DNA of 64,000 bases from Flavobacteriaceae bacterium (GTDB lineage: Bacteria; Bacteroidota; Bacteroidia; Flavobacteriales; Flavobacteriaceae), in NCBI GenBank assembly GCA_028279515.1, contig JANQNQ010000011.1, positions 1 to 64,000 of the forward strand, written 5' to 3'. This document shows positions 8,127-18,420 of the stretch, in pieces. Numbering within the stretch: the first letter of the stretch is position 1; every line of letters starts with the position of its first letter. The position numbers and the translations under genes are program-made. The notes beneath the pieces were generated by a model. That model saw only the letters and a program-made list of their open reading frames with translations. It did not search any database and was not told where the DNA came from.

Positions 8127-8830
8127 ACTTCATTGATGAAAGCCACACTATGGCAGGCAACGATAGCAGCAGTTTCTGTTCGCAGCCTTGTTTCTCCTAA
8201 TGTAACTGGAACAAACCCTTTCTCTTTGGCAAGTTCGATTTCTTTGGTCGAAAAATCGCCTTCGGGACCAATCAGCAAAAGAACCTTTTTGTGAGGTTGT
8301 GCACGATCTTTCAGTGAGAAACGTTGGGTTTCTTCGCAGTGAGCAATAAACAGGTCGCCTTCGAAATTTTGTTTCAGGAAATCATCAAAAGTTGTGGTGT
8401 CATTTAATTGCGGAAGATAGTACTGCAAGGATTGCTTCATGGCAGACTGAAGAATCTTTTGGAAACGTTCCTTTTTTATAACTTTTCTTTCTGAGTGCTC
8501 GCAAATGACGGGAGTTATTTCGTCAATGCCTATCTCAGTTGCTTTTTCAAGAAACCATTCATATCGATCGTTCATCTTTGTTGGTGCTACTGCTAAATGC
8601 AAGCTGTATGGCTTCCGATCATGAAATGTGGCCGAATCGATTTTCACCATGCAGTGCTTTTGATCTGCTATGAGCAAGCTAGCTTCAAAAAGCCAACCGT
8701 TTCCGTTGGTAATAAACAAAGTGTCGCCTTCCCGTTTTCGCAATACTTTCACAATATGTCGACTCTCTTCCTTATCAAATGAGAATTGCTCTGTTTCTTG
8801 TGTGATCTCTGGATTATAAAAAAGCTGCAC
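8123..8830 (-). CDS. rsmE: 16S rRNA (uracil-1498-N3)-methyltransferase RsmE
   Basis: The 235-residue protein has the RsmE layout: an N-terminal PUA-like part (EESRHIVKVLRKREGD, about residues 22-37) and a C-terminal SPOUT domain. The latter carries LLIGPEGDFSTKEIELA at about 181-197 and LGETRLRTETAAI near 212-224. It methylates U1498 of 16S rRNA using AdoMet. Length is normal for the family. It may be the last gene of a unit with tsaD and the small secreted protein upstream, though a 73-base spacer separates them. Confidence 0.93.
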   Translation of the reverse strand: MQLFYNPEITQETEQFSFDKEESRHIVKVLRKREGDTLFITNGNGWLFEASLLIADQKHCMVKIDSATFHDRKPYSLHLAVAPTKMNDRYEWFLEKATEIGIDEITPVICEHSERKVIKKERFQKILQSAMKQSLQYYLPQLNDTTTFDDFLKQNFEGDLFIAHCEETQRFSLKDRAQPHKKVLLLIGPEGDFSTKEIELAKEKGFVPVTLGETRLRTETAAIVACHSVAFINEV

Positions 8831-8903
8831 GGGAGTTCAATGAATTAATGAGTTAATGCTTTATTGATTAATTATAATATGTTTCTTCGACTACCGACTA
8901 TGA

Positions 8904-9587
8904 CTACTGACTATTGTTCGCGGCATCCAAACGCCTTTGAAGCTCTTTGTCAACTTCAGATTTCAGCTTGATAAGGTCGTCAACGTAGTTGCCATAAATG
9001 GCATGTGCTCTGTTACCGCTTACCTGATAAAATGGACTTGGATACTTTTCTGCTTCGTATTGTGGTTCTTTAATACGATAGGAAACTTTTCTTTTGAAAT
9101 CGATCTTTTCTGGTTTCAGCGCGGTTTGTCCTTCTAGCATTTCGTAGTACCCGGCCGAGTAACTACCAGCCCAGCGGTTGTCAGTTGTTTTATACACATC
9201 GAAAAAACGATACTTTTGATGGTAATAGGTCCCTTTGTACTCGCTGACAAAAAGCATTACATTTTTGAATTTTGAGAACCCAGGTCTTCCGTAATGGTCG
9301 TAAACCACAAATTCGATGGTGTCACCATCATATGAGCCTCTTAACACTTCCTTTACATGATAGGTGGCGATAAATTTTTCATCAACAGGAATCAATGTTG
9401 ATTTGTTGTAAACGGTGTCATTACCAACTATAACAGTATCTATGACGGTTTTAAGAGAACGGTCTACTTTTACCTTTTTTAAACTGATCTTACTTCCAAT
9501 AAATACCAAAGTCTCATTCGGTTTTTCCTGACCAAATGAGAAACTCAGAGTAAACAATGCGATAAAGATCAGAAGCTTTTTCATCAT
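8904..9587 (-). CDS. Secreted protein of unknown function (227 aa)
   Basis: A signal peptide (about residues 1-19, ending FSFGQ) shows export. No family is recognised. The mature protein is rich in Lys, Tyr and Val with beta-strand-like patterns and ends in a charged helix. It starts with two successive Met codons, so the exact start may shift by one codon. It lies 8 bases after tsaD on the same strand, so the two are probably cotranscribed. That says little about function, as tsaD is a housekeeping gene. Confidence 0.6.
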   Translation of the reverse strand: MMKKLLIFIALFTLSFSFGQEKPNETLVFIGSKISLKKVKVDRSLKTVIDTVIVGNDTVYNKSTLIPVDEKFIATYHVKEVLRGSYDGDTIEFVVYDHYGRPGFSKFKNVMLFVSEYKGTYYHQKYRFFDVYKTTDNRWAGSYSAGYYEMLEGQTALKPEKIDFKRKVSYRIKEPQYEAEKYPSPFYQVSGNRAHAIYGNYVDDLIKLKSEVDKELQRRLDAANNSQ

Positions 9588-9595
9588 GCAAAAAG

Positions 9596-10618
9596 TTATA
9601 TTTTTAACCGTGCCGAAGCAGTAACGCCACTACCAACAAAATCATTTTCAAGATACTTCAAATACCCGACAATGGCAATCATAGCGGCATTGTCTGTAGT
9701 GTATTCAAACTTTGGTATATGTGTTTTCCAATGATACTTTCGTTCTCCTTCCTTCAGGGCATTGCGAATACCAGAGTTGGCCGAAACGCCACCACCGATG
9801 GCAATTTCTTTGATGCCGGTCTCTTTGGTTGCTTTCTTTAGCTTATCGATCAAAATATTAATGATAGTATGCTGAATAGAAGCGCAGATATCTTTGATGT
9901 TCTCTTCTACAAAATTTGGGTCTTCTTTCTGCTTCTTTTGGATAAAATACAAGATGGCGGTTTTCAATCCACTGAAGCTAAAGTTCAATCCTTTTACGTT
10001 AGGCTTTGGAAAAGGAAATGCCTTAGGGTTCCCTTCCTTGGCATACTTGTCAATGATCGGACCTGCGGGATACGGAAGCCCTAAGATCTTACCACTTTTG
10101 TCGAAAGCCTCACCAACTGCATCGTCGATCGTTTCACCGATGACTTCCATTTCAAAGTGGCTGGTGACCTTGACAATTTGGGTATGACCACCACTAATGG
10201 TCATGGCCAAAAAGGGAAAGTTCGGCTTTTCAAATCCTTCTTCTTCAATGAAATGGGCCAAAATATGGGCCTGCATATGATTTACGTCGATTAACGGGAT
10301 GTCCAATCCCAATGCCAATGACTTGGCAAATGAAGTCCCCACCAACAATGACCCCATAAGTCCTGGTCCGCGCGTAAAAGCTATGGCATTTAGCTGTTTT
10401 TTATCGATATTTGCCTTAGCAATTGCTTGCTGTACAACCGGAACGATGTTTTGTTGGTGCGCTCTAGAGGCTAATTCGGGCACAACACCGCCATATTCTT
10501 GATGAATTTGTTGATTGGCGACAACATTAGAAAGTATTTTTCCGTTGTGAATAATAGCGGCAGCTGTGTCGTCGCAGGAAGACTCAATGCCGAGGATATA
10601 AATGTTTTGTGATTCCAT
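9596..10618 (-). CDS. tsaD: tRNA N6-adenosine threonylcarbamoyltransferase TsaD
   Basis: The 340-residue protein begins LGIESSCDDTAAAI, the TsaD N-terminus. It also contains the metal-binding HMQAH motif (about residues 116-120), an SGGHTQ motif and a C-terminal GGGVSANSGIR. TsaD transfers the threonylcarbamoyl group to A37 of ANN-decoding tRNAs together with TsaB and TsaE. I set the start at the ATG at 10618, which gives the normal family length; the frame is open about 270 bases further upstream, into the divergent tamB-like gene. A -7 element for it lies within the first codons of that neighbour. Confidence 0.95.
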   Translation of the reverse strand: MESQNIYILGIESSCDDTAAAIIHNGKILSNVVANQQIHQEYGGVVPELASRAHQQNIVPVVQQAIAKANIDKKQLNAIAFTRGPGLMGSLLVGTSFAKSLALGLDIPLIDVNHMQAHILAHFIEEEGFEKPNFPFLAMTISGGHTQIVKVTSHFEMEVIGETIDDAVGEAFDKSGKILGLPYPAGPIIDKYAKEGNPKAFPFPKPNVKGLNFSFSGLKTAILYFIQKKQKEDPNFVEENIKDICASIQHTIINILIDKLKKATKETGIKEIAIGGGVSANSGIRNALKEGERKYHWKTHIPKFEYTTDNAAMIAIVGYLKYLENDFVGSGVTASARLKI

Positions 10619-10652
10619 TAAGAAAAAAAGGCACAGAAATTGTTCATAATAC

Positions 10653-13600
10653 GTGAGCAAAGTTAAAACATTAGGGGCTATCAAAAAATTTCGAAAAATA
10701 TTTGTCAGGACAGTATTGGCACTGTTGCTACTTTTTGTGGTCACCATCCTCGTTTTTTCTCTTCCCGCCGTACAAACCAGAATAGCCCGTAAAGTCACCA
10801 ATGACCTGAACAAAGAATTCGGGACAAACATAAATATTGATAGAGTTGGCTTAAAGTGGAATGGAGATGTCACCTTGAAAGGCATCTATATCGAAGACTA
10901 CAAAAAAGATACCCTTGTTTATATAGGAACACTTAACACCTCGGTTTTAAATGTCAAGAAAGCCATCGATGGTCAGCTAGAGTTTGGTGATATCGATGTT
11001 GAAACGCTTACCTTCAATATCAAGACCTATGCAGGGGAAAGAGATACCAATCTGGACATCTTTGTTGAGAAATTGGAAAAAAACGATACCATACCAAGCA
11101 CAGAACCTTCCTCTTTTTTACTGACTTCTGATAATATTGAAATTGAAAATGGAATATTCAGATTCATCGACCTAAATGATGAGAATCCCGACATTCTAGA
11201 ATTTAAACAACTGCATGCCGACGTCAATGATTTTAAAGTGCAAGGCCCCAATGTGTATGCAAACATAGACGCACTTAGTTTTGTTGACAAACGTAATCTG
11301 GTGGTGGATCGGTTAAAGACAAACTTTACCTACACGCTCAATCAAATGCGATTTGATGAACTGAGTATTAAGACAAAGGCATCACTTGTTCAGGGAAATC
11401 TGGTCTTTGATTATGATAGGGAGGACTTTAAGGAATTCATGGATAAGGTAAAGGTCACGGCCAAGTTTAACGAATCGAACGTTTCTTTTGATGAGGTCAA
11501 TTTGTTTTACAATGAATTTGGAAGCTTCAAGAAAGCAACCTTTAGCACGTCACTTTCTGGAGTACTCAATGATTTTAAGACGAAGAATTTTAGGCTCTCT
11601 TCAGGAACCACTCGTATTGACGGAGACATTCACTTTAAGAACATACTAACGTCTAAACGTCCGTTTTATCTGGAAGGAGACTTTAAGCGCATATCCTCCA
11701 ATTACTATCAGTTAAAGGGACTGCTCCCTAATATCTTGGGAAGCACACTGCCCACTACTTTTGAAAAGCTAGGGCAATTCAACATCAACGGACATTCGAT
11801 CATTACCGAAGAGTATATCGACGCACAACTAGACATTGTTACTTATATTGGTACATCTACTTCTGATCTGAAGCTAACCAACATCGATGATATTGACAAT
11901 GCATCGTACGTGGGTTCGGTCTCGGTTGAGAATTTCGACCTCGGTATCTTTTTGAACGACCCCTCGCTAGGCAGTACCACCTTTGATCTAGTGGTCGACG
12001 GAAAAGGATTCATTCAGGAGAACCTAAACACCGAAGTGCAAGGAACCATCGCCTCACTTGGCTACAATGGCTATGACTATAAAGGATTGATTGTTTCGGG
12101 GGTTGTGAAGGATCAGTTGTTTGATGGGAAACTGGTTTCGAAAGACGAAAACTTCAAGCTAGACTTTGAAGGATTGGCTGATTTTTCTGGCGAATTGAAC
12201 GACTTCAATTTCAAAGCTTCAGTGGACTACGCCAATCTAAAGAAACTTAATTTTACCTCTAACGATAATCTTTCCATCTTTAAAGGAGATGTTGCCATGA
12301 ATATGGTCGGAACCAATCTCAACGATATCGAAGGCGAGATTCGTTTTACAAAGACCAACTACCAAAACCAGAACGATAACTACTATTTTGAAGATTTCAA
12401 GGTGACCTCCAGTTTTGATGAGGGCATTCGAACCTTAAAAATCAACTCGCCCGATATTGTGAACGGAAGCGTTAAAGGAAAGTTCTATATCGAGGAGGTG
12501 GGCAAACTGGTCGAGAACTCAATCGGAAGTATTTACGCCAATTACAGTCCGTATGAGGTTAGACCAGGGCAGTTCCTTGATTTCAACTTCAACATCTATA
12601 ACAAGATCGTAGATGTGTTTTTTCCAGATATTACCTTCGGAACCAATACGTATATCAGAGGTAGTATCAAGGCTGATGAAGAAGATTTCAAACTGACGTT
12701 CCGCTCTCCGAATATCAATGCCTACGGAAACATTTTCGATAATATCAATCTGCAAGTTGACAACAAGAACCCGCTTTTCAACACCTTCGTAGAAGTGAAG
12801 AATATCGACTCGAAGTGGTATGATGTGAAAGAATTCAATTTGATCAACACCACGCTGAATGATACGTTGTTCTTTAGAACAGAATTTGCTGGTGGCGAAG
12901 GTAACGGAGATGAATACAATCTTAACTTTTATCACACGATCAATCCGCAGAAAAGATCGGTAGTGGGCATCAAAAAATCAGACCTTAGTTTTAAAGGAAA
13001 CACCTGGTATCTCAATCCAGAGAACAATAAGCAAAACCGAGTGGTCTTCAATAAGCGCCTCGATTCGATTTCGATCGAAGAGATCGTCATGCGACACAAT
13101 GACGAACTCATCAATTTTAGAGGCGAAATGATCGACTCTACCTACAAGGACCTGAGCCTTCGTTTTAAGAACGTATCCCTCGATAAGATAACGCCCAGTA
13201 TCGATAGCCTGAAACTCGATGGAAAGGTCAACGGACTACTTGACATTCTTCAGAACAAAAGCAGGTATGTACCCACTTCGTCCTTGTCGATTCAAGATTT
13301 GGCCGTTAATGAAAAGGTGCTCGGAGATCTGAACGTAGATGTGACGGGTAATGACGATCTTACTAAATATCAGCTAGATGCTGGATTGGTAAATAAGGAT
13401 TTAAAATCCCTTTCAGCCAAAGGAGACATATCCTTGATCAATGACGAACTCATGGCCAACATAGACACCCAGTTGCGGGAGTTAGATATTTCAGTCTTTA
13501 GTCCGTTGGGAGAGGATGTGATCAATGATATTAGGGGCTATGTATCAGCTGATGCCAAGATCTCAGGAAAACTGAAGAACCCAAGTATTGATGGCAAGCT

Positions 13601-15143
13601 GCAACTGTTAGATGCAGGCCTCAATGTGCCCTATCTCGGGGTGAACTATGACTTTTCGCGAAGGGCCAACGTAAATCTATACGGACAAACTTTTGAATTT
13701 GATAATGCCGGAATCACCGACCTTGCCTATGGCTCTTTCGGTTATCTGAACGGAACCATAAGTCACACCGAGTTCTCTGATTGGATGATGGACATTGTGA
13801 TCGATACAGACAATTTATTGGTCTTGAACACTAAAGAATCTGAAGACGAACTCTATTACGGTACGGCATTCATGAACGGAAAAGCACACATTCACGGTGC
13901 CACCGATCAGTTGACCATTGACGTAGAGGCCGACACCAATCCTGGGACTTCGATAAAGATTCCGGTAAGTGATGTAGCTTCAATCGGGGATAACTCTTTC
14001 ATCAAGTTCGTAAATAAGAAAAATGTAGATGACCCCGACGGAAACGGTGGAGATGCAGAGAATTATAAAGGCCTAGAATTAAACTTTGACCTAAATGTGA
14101 CTCCCGATGCCGAGGTCGAGATCGTCCTCGACAAGAAATCAGGAAGTACCCTAAAAGGACGGGGTTTTGGTGGTTTGCTGATGGAAATCGACACCAAAGG
14201 AAAGTTCAATATGTGGGGTGATTTCATTACGCAAGAAGGAACCTATAATTTCAAGTATCGCGGACTTATTGATAAGAAGTTCACCGTGAAACCAGAAGGA
14301 ACCATTATTTGGGAAGGCGATCCGCTGCAAGCCATTGTAAATATCGAAGCGGTCTACGATGTGCCCGGAGGTGCCAATCCGGCCATCGTGTTGGACAATC
14401 CTAACTTCAACCGAAAGATTCCGACCGAAGTGATTATCAAGCTTGAAGGGCAGTTGTTACAGCCCGATAGCCCGAAGTTCGAGATCAACCTACCAAATAC
14501 CAGCGGAATTGTAAAGTCTGAGTTAGAATATCGTTTGGCAGATGAAGAACGAAGACAGTTACAGGCCATCTCACTGCTATCCCAAGGGGTATACATCAGT
14601 GATGTGTCCATTTCGCAGCAAGCCATCACGAACAACTTGTTTGAAACAGCTTCCACGCTTTTTAATAATCTCTTCGGAAATGACGACAAGCTCAAAGTAG
14701 GCGTCAGTTACGTACAAGGAGACCGTTACAGAGATATTGATCTAGAGACCGAAGATAGATTAGGACTTACCTTGACCACACAAGTAAGCGACCGTATTTT
14801 GGTCAACGGAAAGATTGGGGTGCCCGTAGGTGGTGTCAACGAAACGGTGATCATCGGCGACCTTCAGGTAGACTTCCTGTTGAACGAAGATGGGTCACTC
14901 CGTGCCAAGGTCTTCAATAAAGAGAACGAGTTTCAGTATATCGGAGACGAGATCGGCTACACCCAAGGAGTTGGTATCTCATATCAGCTCGAGTTTGATT
15001 CCTTTAAAGAATTGCTTCAAAAGATCTTCAAAAAGGAAGCAAACAAAAAGGATGAAGAAGATAAGAAAAAAGAAGAAATTATCACCGAGAATCCAACGCC
15101 TGGATTCATCAATTTCACCGCCAAGGAAAAGAAAGAAAATTGA
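10653..15143 (+). CDS. TamB-like translocation/assembly protein (AsmA-like, 1496 aa)
   Basis: A short basic N-terminus is followed by one membrane anchor (about residues 19-40) and then about 1400 residues of repetitive beta-rich sequence. The C-terminal third matches the TamB domain (DUF490) with GxLxG-type repeats such as FNMWGDFITQEGTYNFKYRG. Such proteins span the periplasm as long beta-taco bridges and help outer-membrane assembly and lipid movement. The only start near the anchor is a GTG at 10653; no in-frame ATG is close. It sits 34 bases from tsaD, divergently, and ends in a Lys/Glu-rich tail. Confidence 0.85.
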   Translation: MSKVKTLGAIKKFRKIFVRTVLALLLLFVVTILVFSLPAVQTRIARKVTNDLNKEFGTNINIDRVGLKWNGDVTLKGIYIEDYKKDTLVYIGTLNTSVLNVKKAIDGQLEFGDIDVETLTFNIKTYAGERDTNLDIFVEKLEKNDTIPSTEPSSFLLTSDNIEIENGIFRFIDLNDENPDILEFKQLHADVNDFKVQGPNVYANIDALSFVDKRNLVVDRLKTNFTYTLNQMRFDELSIKTKASLVQGNLVFDYDREDFKEFMDKVKVTAKFNESNVSFDEVNLFYNEFGSFKKATFSTSLSGVLNDFKTKNFRLSSGTTRIDGDIHFKNILTSKRPFYLEGDFKRISSNYYQLKGLLPNILGSTLPTTFEKLGQFNINGHSIITEEYIDAQLDIVTYIGTSTSDLKLTNIDDIDNASYVGSVSVENFDLGIFLNDPSLGSTTFDLVVDGKGFIQENLNTEVQGTIASLGYNGYDYKGLIVSGVVKDQLFDGKLVSKDENFKLDFEGLADFSGELNDFNFKASVDYANLKKLNFTSNDNLSIFKGDVAMNMVGTNLNDIEGEIRFTKTNYQNQNDNYYFEDFKVTSSFDEGIRTLKINSPDIVNGSVKGKFYIEEVGKLVENSIGSIYANYSPYEVRPGQFLDFNFNIYNKIVDVFFPDITFGTNTYIRGSIKADEEDFKLTFRSPNINAYGNIFDNINLQVDNKNPLFNTFVEVKNIDSKWYDVKEFNLINTTLNDTLFFRTEFAGGEGNGDEYNLNFYHTINPQKRSVVGIKKSDLSFKGNTWYLNPENNKQNRVVFNKRLDSISIEEIVMRHNDELINFRGEMIDSTYKDLSLRFKNVSLDKITPSIDSLKLDGKVNGLLDILQNKSRYVPTSSLSIQDLAVNEKVLGDLNVDVTGNDDLTKYQLDAGLVNKDLKSLSAKGDISLINDELMANIDTQLRELDISVFSPLGEDVINDIRGYVSADAKISGKLKNPSIDGKLQLLDAGLNVPYLGVNYDFSRRANVNLYGQTFEFDNAGITDLAYGSFGYLNGTISHTEFSDWMMDIVIDTDNLLVLNTKESEDELYYGTAFMNGKAHIHGATDQLTIDVEADTNPGTSIKIPVSDVASIGDNSFIKFVNKKNVDDPDGNGGDAENYKGLELNFDLNVTPDAEVEIVLDKKSGSTLKGRGFGGLLMEIDTKGKFNMWGDFITQEGTYNFKYRGLIDKKFTVKPEGTIIWEGDPLQAIVNIEAVYDVPGGANPAIVLDNPNFNRKIPTEVIIKLEGQLLQPDSPKFEINLPNTSGIVKSELEYRLADEERRQLQAISLLSQGVYISDVSISQQAITNNLFETASTLFNNLFGNDDKLKVGVSYVQGDRYRDIDLETEDRLGLTLTTQVSDRILVNGKIGVPVGGVNETVIIGDLQVDFLLNEDGSLRAKVFNKENEFQYIGDEIGYTQGVGISYQLEFDSFKELLQKIFKKEANKKDEEDKKKEEIITENPTPGFINFTAKEKKEN
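10658..10665 (-). promoter_or_regulatory. -7 element of tsaD
   Basis: The minus strand reads TAACTTTG, an exact TAnnTTTG match 39 bases upstream of the tsaD ATG. It overlaps the first codons of the divergent gene at 10653. Confidence 0.5.
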
Positions 15144-15340
15144 TCGTTTTACGACTAAGATCGTGAGCTTATTTCTTCCCTTTTTTATAAAGAATTCTCA
15201 TTTGAGATATATTTTCAAAAACCTGAGAATCACTGAAAAATTAGGGGTAAAAGTTGAAAAGGTCTAAAAAATTATTAACGAAAACGATTGAGATTTAAAA
15301 ACACTGCAAAAAACGCAAAACCCCTTGTAACTATTTGAAA

Positions 15341-15348
15341 TAAGTTTG
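15341..15348 (+). promoter_or_regulatory. -7 element of pfkA
   Basis: TAAGTTTG is an exact TAnnTTTG match 30 bases before the pfkA ATG. A second, overlapping candidate is TTG at 15335 with TACTTTTC at 15356, spaced 18 bases. Confidence 0.45.
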
Positions 15349-15378
15349 GTAGTTTTACTTTTCAAACCTAAATAACCT

Positions 15379-16365
15379 ATGTCGAAAAGCATTAAAAGAA
15401 TTGGCGTAATGACCTCTGGAGGAGACTCTCCTGGAATGAATGCAGCCATTAGATCTGTGGTGAGAACATGCGCTTTTCATCATATCGATTGTATTGGTAT
15501 CTATCGTGGATATCAAGGGATGATCGAAGCAGATTTTAAGCTTATGAACGCGCGAAGCGTTAACAATATTATAAATAAAGGAGGTACCATCCTAAAGTCG
15601 GCACGCTCTCAAGATTTTCGCACCAAAGAAGGAAGAAGAAAAGCGTATGACAATATGGTAGACCACGAGATCGACGCCTTAGTACTTATTGGAGGTGACG
15701 GCACCTTTACAGGAGGAATGATCTTCAATCAGGAATACAAGTTTCCTGTGATCGGAATCCCCGGAACCATTGACAACGATATCTTCGGAACCTCTTTCAC
15801 ACTAGGATACGATACAGCACTCAACACGGCCGTAGACGCGATCGATAAGATCAGGGATACAGCAAGTTCGCACAACCGTCTATTTTTTGTAGAGGTTATG
15901 GGAAGAGATGTTGGTCACATTGCACTCAATGCAGGTGTAGGTGCTGGCGCCGAAGAGATCCTGATTCCTGAGGAAGATCTTGGCGTTGAGCGACTGCTCG
16001 AATCGTTGAAGCGCAGCAAGAAATCAGGAAAATCATCAAGTATTGTCGTGGTTGCCGAAGGTGATAAGACTGGTAAGAACGTATTTGAATTGGCCGAGTA
16101 CATTGAAAAGAATCTACCCGACTACGAAGTACGTGTATCGGTATTGGGTCACATGCAACGTGGAGGGACTCCTTCATGCTATGATCGTGTACTGGCCAGT
16201 AGAATGGGCGTACGCGCTGTTGAATCCTTGCTCGAAGGAAAATCAAATTACATGGTGGGCGTGGCCAATGACAAGATGATCTTAACTCCACTAGACAAGG
16301 CCGTCAAAGGAAAGTCAGAGATCGATGCAGAATTACTGCGGGTATCTGACATCATGACTACATAA
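15379..16365 (+). CDS. pfkA: ATP-dependent 6-phosphofructokinase
   Basis: It converts fructose 6-phosphate to fructose 1,6-bisphosphate in glycolysis. The ATP-loop motif GGDGTFTG lies at residues 105-112. Gly at the fourth position indicates an ATP-dependent enzyme, whereas PPi-dependent ones usually carry Asp. The catalytic motif PGTIDND is at 128-134 with the base at Asp132, and the fructose-6-phosphate site MGRDVGH follows. Length (328 aa) is typical of bacterial PfkA. gapA follows 59 bases downstream on the same strand, so two glycolytic steps are probably expressed together. Confidence 0.95.
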   Translation: MSKSIKRIGVMTSGGDSPGMNAAIRSVVRTCAFHHIDCIGIYRGYQGMIEADFKLMNARSVNNIINKGGTILKSARSQDFRTKEGRRKAYDNMVDHEIDALVLIGGDGTFTGGMIFNQEYKFPVIGIPGTIDNDIFGTSFTLGYDTALNTAVDAIDKIRDTASSHNRLFFVEVMGRDVGHIALNAGVGAGAEEILIPEEDLGVERLLESLKRSKKSGKSSSIVVVAEGDKTGKNVFELAEYIEKNLPDYEVRVSVLGHMQRGGTPSCYDRVLASRMGVRAVESLLEGKSNYMVGVANDKMILTPLDKAVKGKSEIDAELLRVSDIMTT

Positions 16366-16409
16366 AATAACACTCGAATTAATTATAACAAACAAAGAAC
16401 AAAAGCTAA

Positions 16410-17426
<1,017 letters not shown>

Positions 17427-17441
17427 ATTTGACACGAAGAA

Positions 17442-17465
17442 GAATTGCCGCAGCTGCGGCAATTC
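17442..17465 (+). terminator. Perfect palindrome after gap, possible terminator or attenuator
   Basis: A 24-base perfect inverted repeat (arms GAATTGCCGCAG and its complement) directly follows gap, 18 bases before the next start. There is no clear T-run, so it may stabilise the gap mRNA 3' end or cause partial termination rather than full stop. Confidence 0.45.
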
Positions 17466-17482
17466 CTCCTTAAATAAATACC

Positions 17483-18346
17483 ATGATCTTAATTGTTGAT
17501 AGTGGGGCTACCAAAGCCGATTGGATTGCGTTAGACGATCAGGGAGAGAAGTTATTCTTCACACAAACCTTGGGATTAAGTCCTGAAGTTCTGACCCGAG
17601 AGATTATCAATGAACGCTTGGTCAATAACTTCGAATTGTACAAGCATCGCAAAGAAGTGACGCAACTGTATTTTTACGGTGCAGGGTGCGGTACCGAGCG
17701 CATGCGCAAATTTTTGAAAGAGATCTTCAGAGAGTATTTTCCCGAAGCACGATCCATCGTGGTCAAAGAAGATACCTACGCGGCTATTTATGCGACTGTT
17801 GAGCCCGAAGAGCATGCCATAGTATGTATATTAGGTACGGGATCAAATTGTAGCTATTACGATGGGCACGAGTTGTTTCAAAAGGTGGTCTCTTTGGGCT
17901 ATGTACTCATGGATGATTGCAGTGGAAACTACTTCGGACGCCAATTGTTACGGGATTATTACTTCCATAAAATTCCGCATAACCTTTCGCAAAAATTCTA
18001 TGAAGAATTTGACTTGGATGCAGATGTGATCAAAAGTCACTTGTACAAGCAACCCAATCCAAATACCTATTTGGCCAAGTTTGCCAAGTTTATGATACAG
18101 AATAAGAGCGAAGAGTATTGCCAAAACTTGATCAGAAAAGGGATGCAGTTATTTATCGATAACTATATCAAGCAATATGATCAAGCACATCAAGTCAATG
18201 TTCACTTCGTAGGAAGTATAGCATACTATCTGCAAGACGAACTGAAAAAGATCATGACCGAAAACAGCCTAACACTGGGCACAGTGCTCAGGCGACCGAT
18301 CGACGGACTCGTGGCGTACCACAAGAAAATGGTACTTAACAAATAA
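17483..18346 (+). CDS. BadF/BadG-type ATPase, N-acetylglucosamine kinase-like
   Basis: The protein has an ASKHA-fold kinase layout: phosphate-1 loop VDSGATKADW at residues 5-14 and phosphate-2 region LGTGSNCSYYDG at about 116-127. The LMDDCSGNYFGRQLL stretch is typical of the BadF/N-acetylglucosamine kinase-like group. A sugar or amino-sugar kinase role is likely but the substrate is not shown. It is cytosolic. It follows gap by 56 bases, in line with a sugar-use role, and ends at a strong bidirectional terminator. Confidence 0.8.
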   Translation: MILIVDSGATKADWIALDDQGEKLFFTQTLGLSPEVLTREIINERLVNNFELYKHRKEVTQLYFYGAGCGTERMRKFLKEIFREYFPEARSIVVKEDTYAAIYATVEPEEHAIVCILGTGSNCSYYDGHELFQKVVSLGYVLMDDCSGNYFGRQLLRDYYFHKIPHNLSQKFYEEFDLDADVIKSHLYKQPNPNTYLAKFAKFMIQNKSEEYCQNLIRKGMQLFIDNYIKQYDQAHQVNVHFVGSIAYYLQDELKKIMTENSLTLGTVLRRPIDGLVAYHKKMVLNK

Positions 18347-18350
18347 AAAG

Positions 18351-18384
18351 AATCCCAAGTGTTTAGCTTGGGATTTTTTGTTTT
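18351..18384. terminator. Bidirectional terminator between convergent genes
   Basis: AATCCCAAG and CTTGGGATT form a 9-base stem with a 7-base loop, followed by a T-run on the plus strand and by a T-rich tract on the minus strand. It serves the BadF-type kinase (plus) and probably the OmpA-like gene (minus). Confidence 0.85.
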
Positions 18385-18420
18385 ATGCGGAAAAAATAAA
18401 GGTCAAAACAATAAGTGAAC

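Noticed and set aside
10618-10885. Upstream extension of tsaD to the ATG at 10885
   Set aside because: The extension runs through the start of the divergent tamB-like gene and adds about 90 residues that no TsaD has; the ATG at 10618 gives family length.
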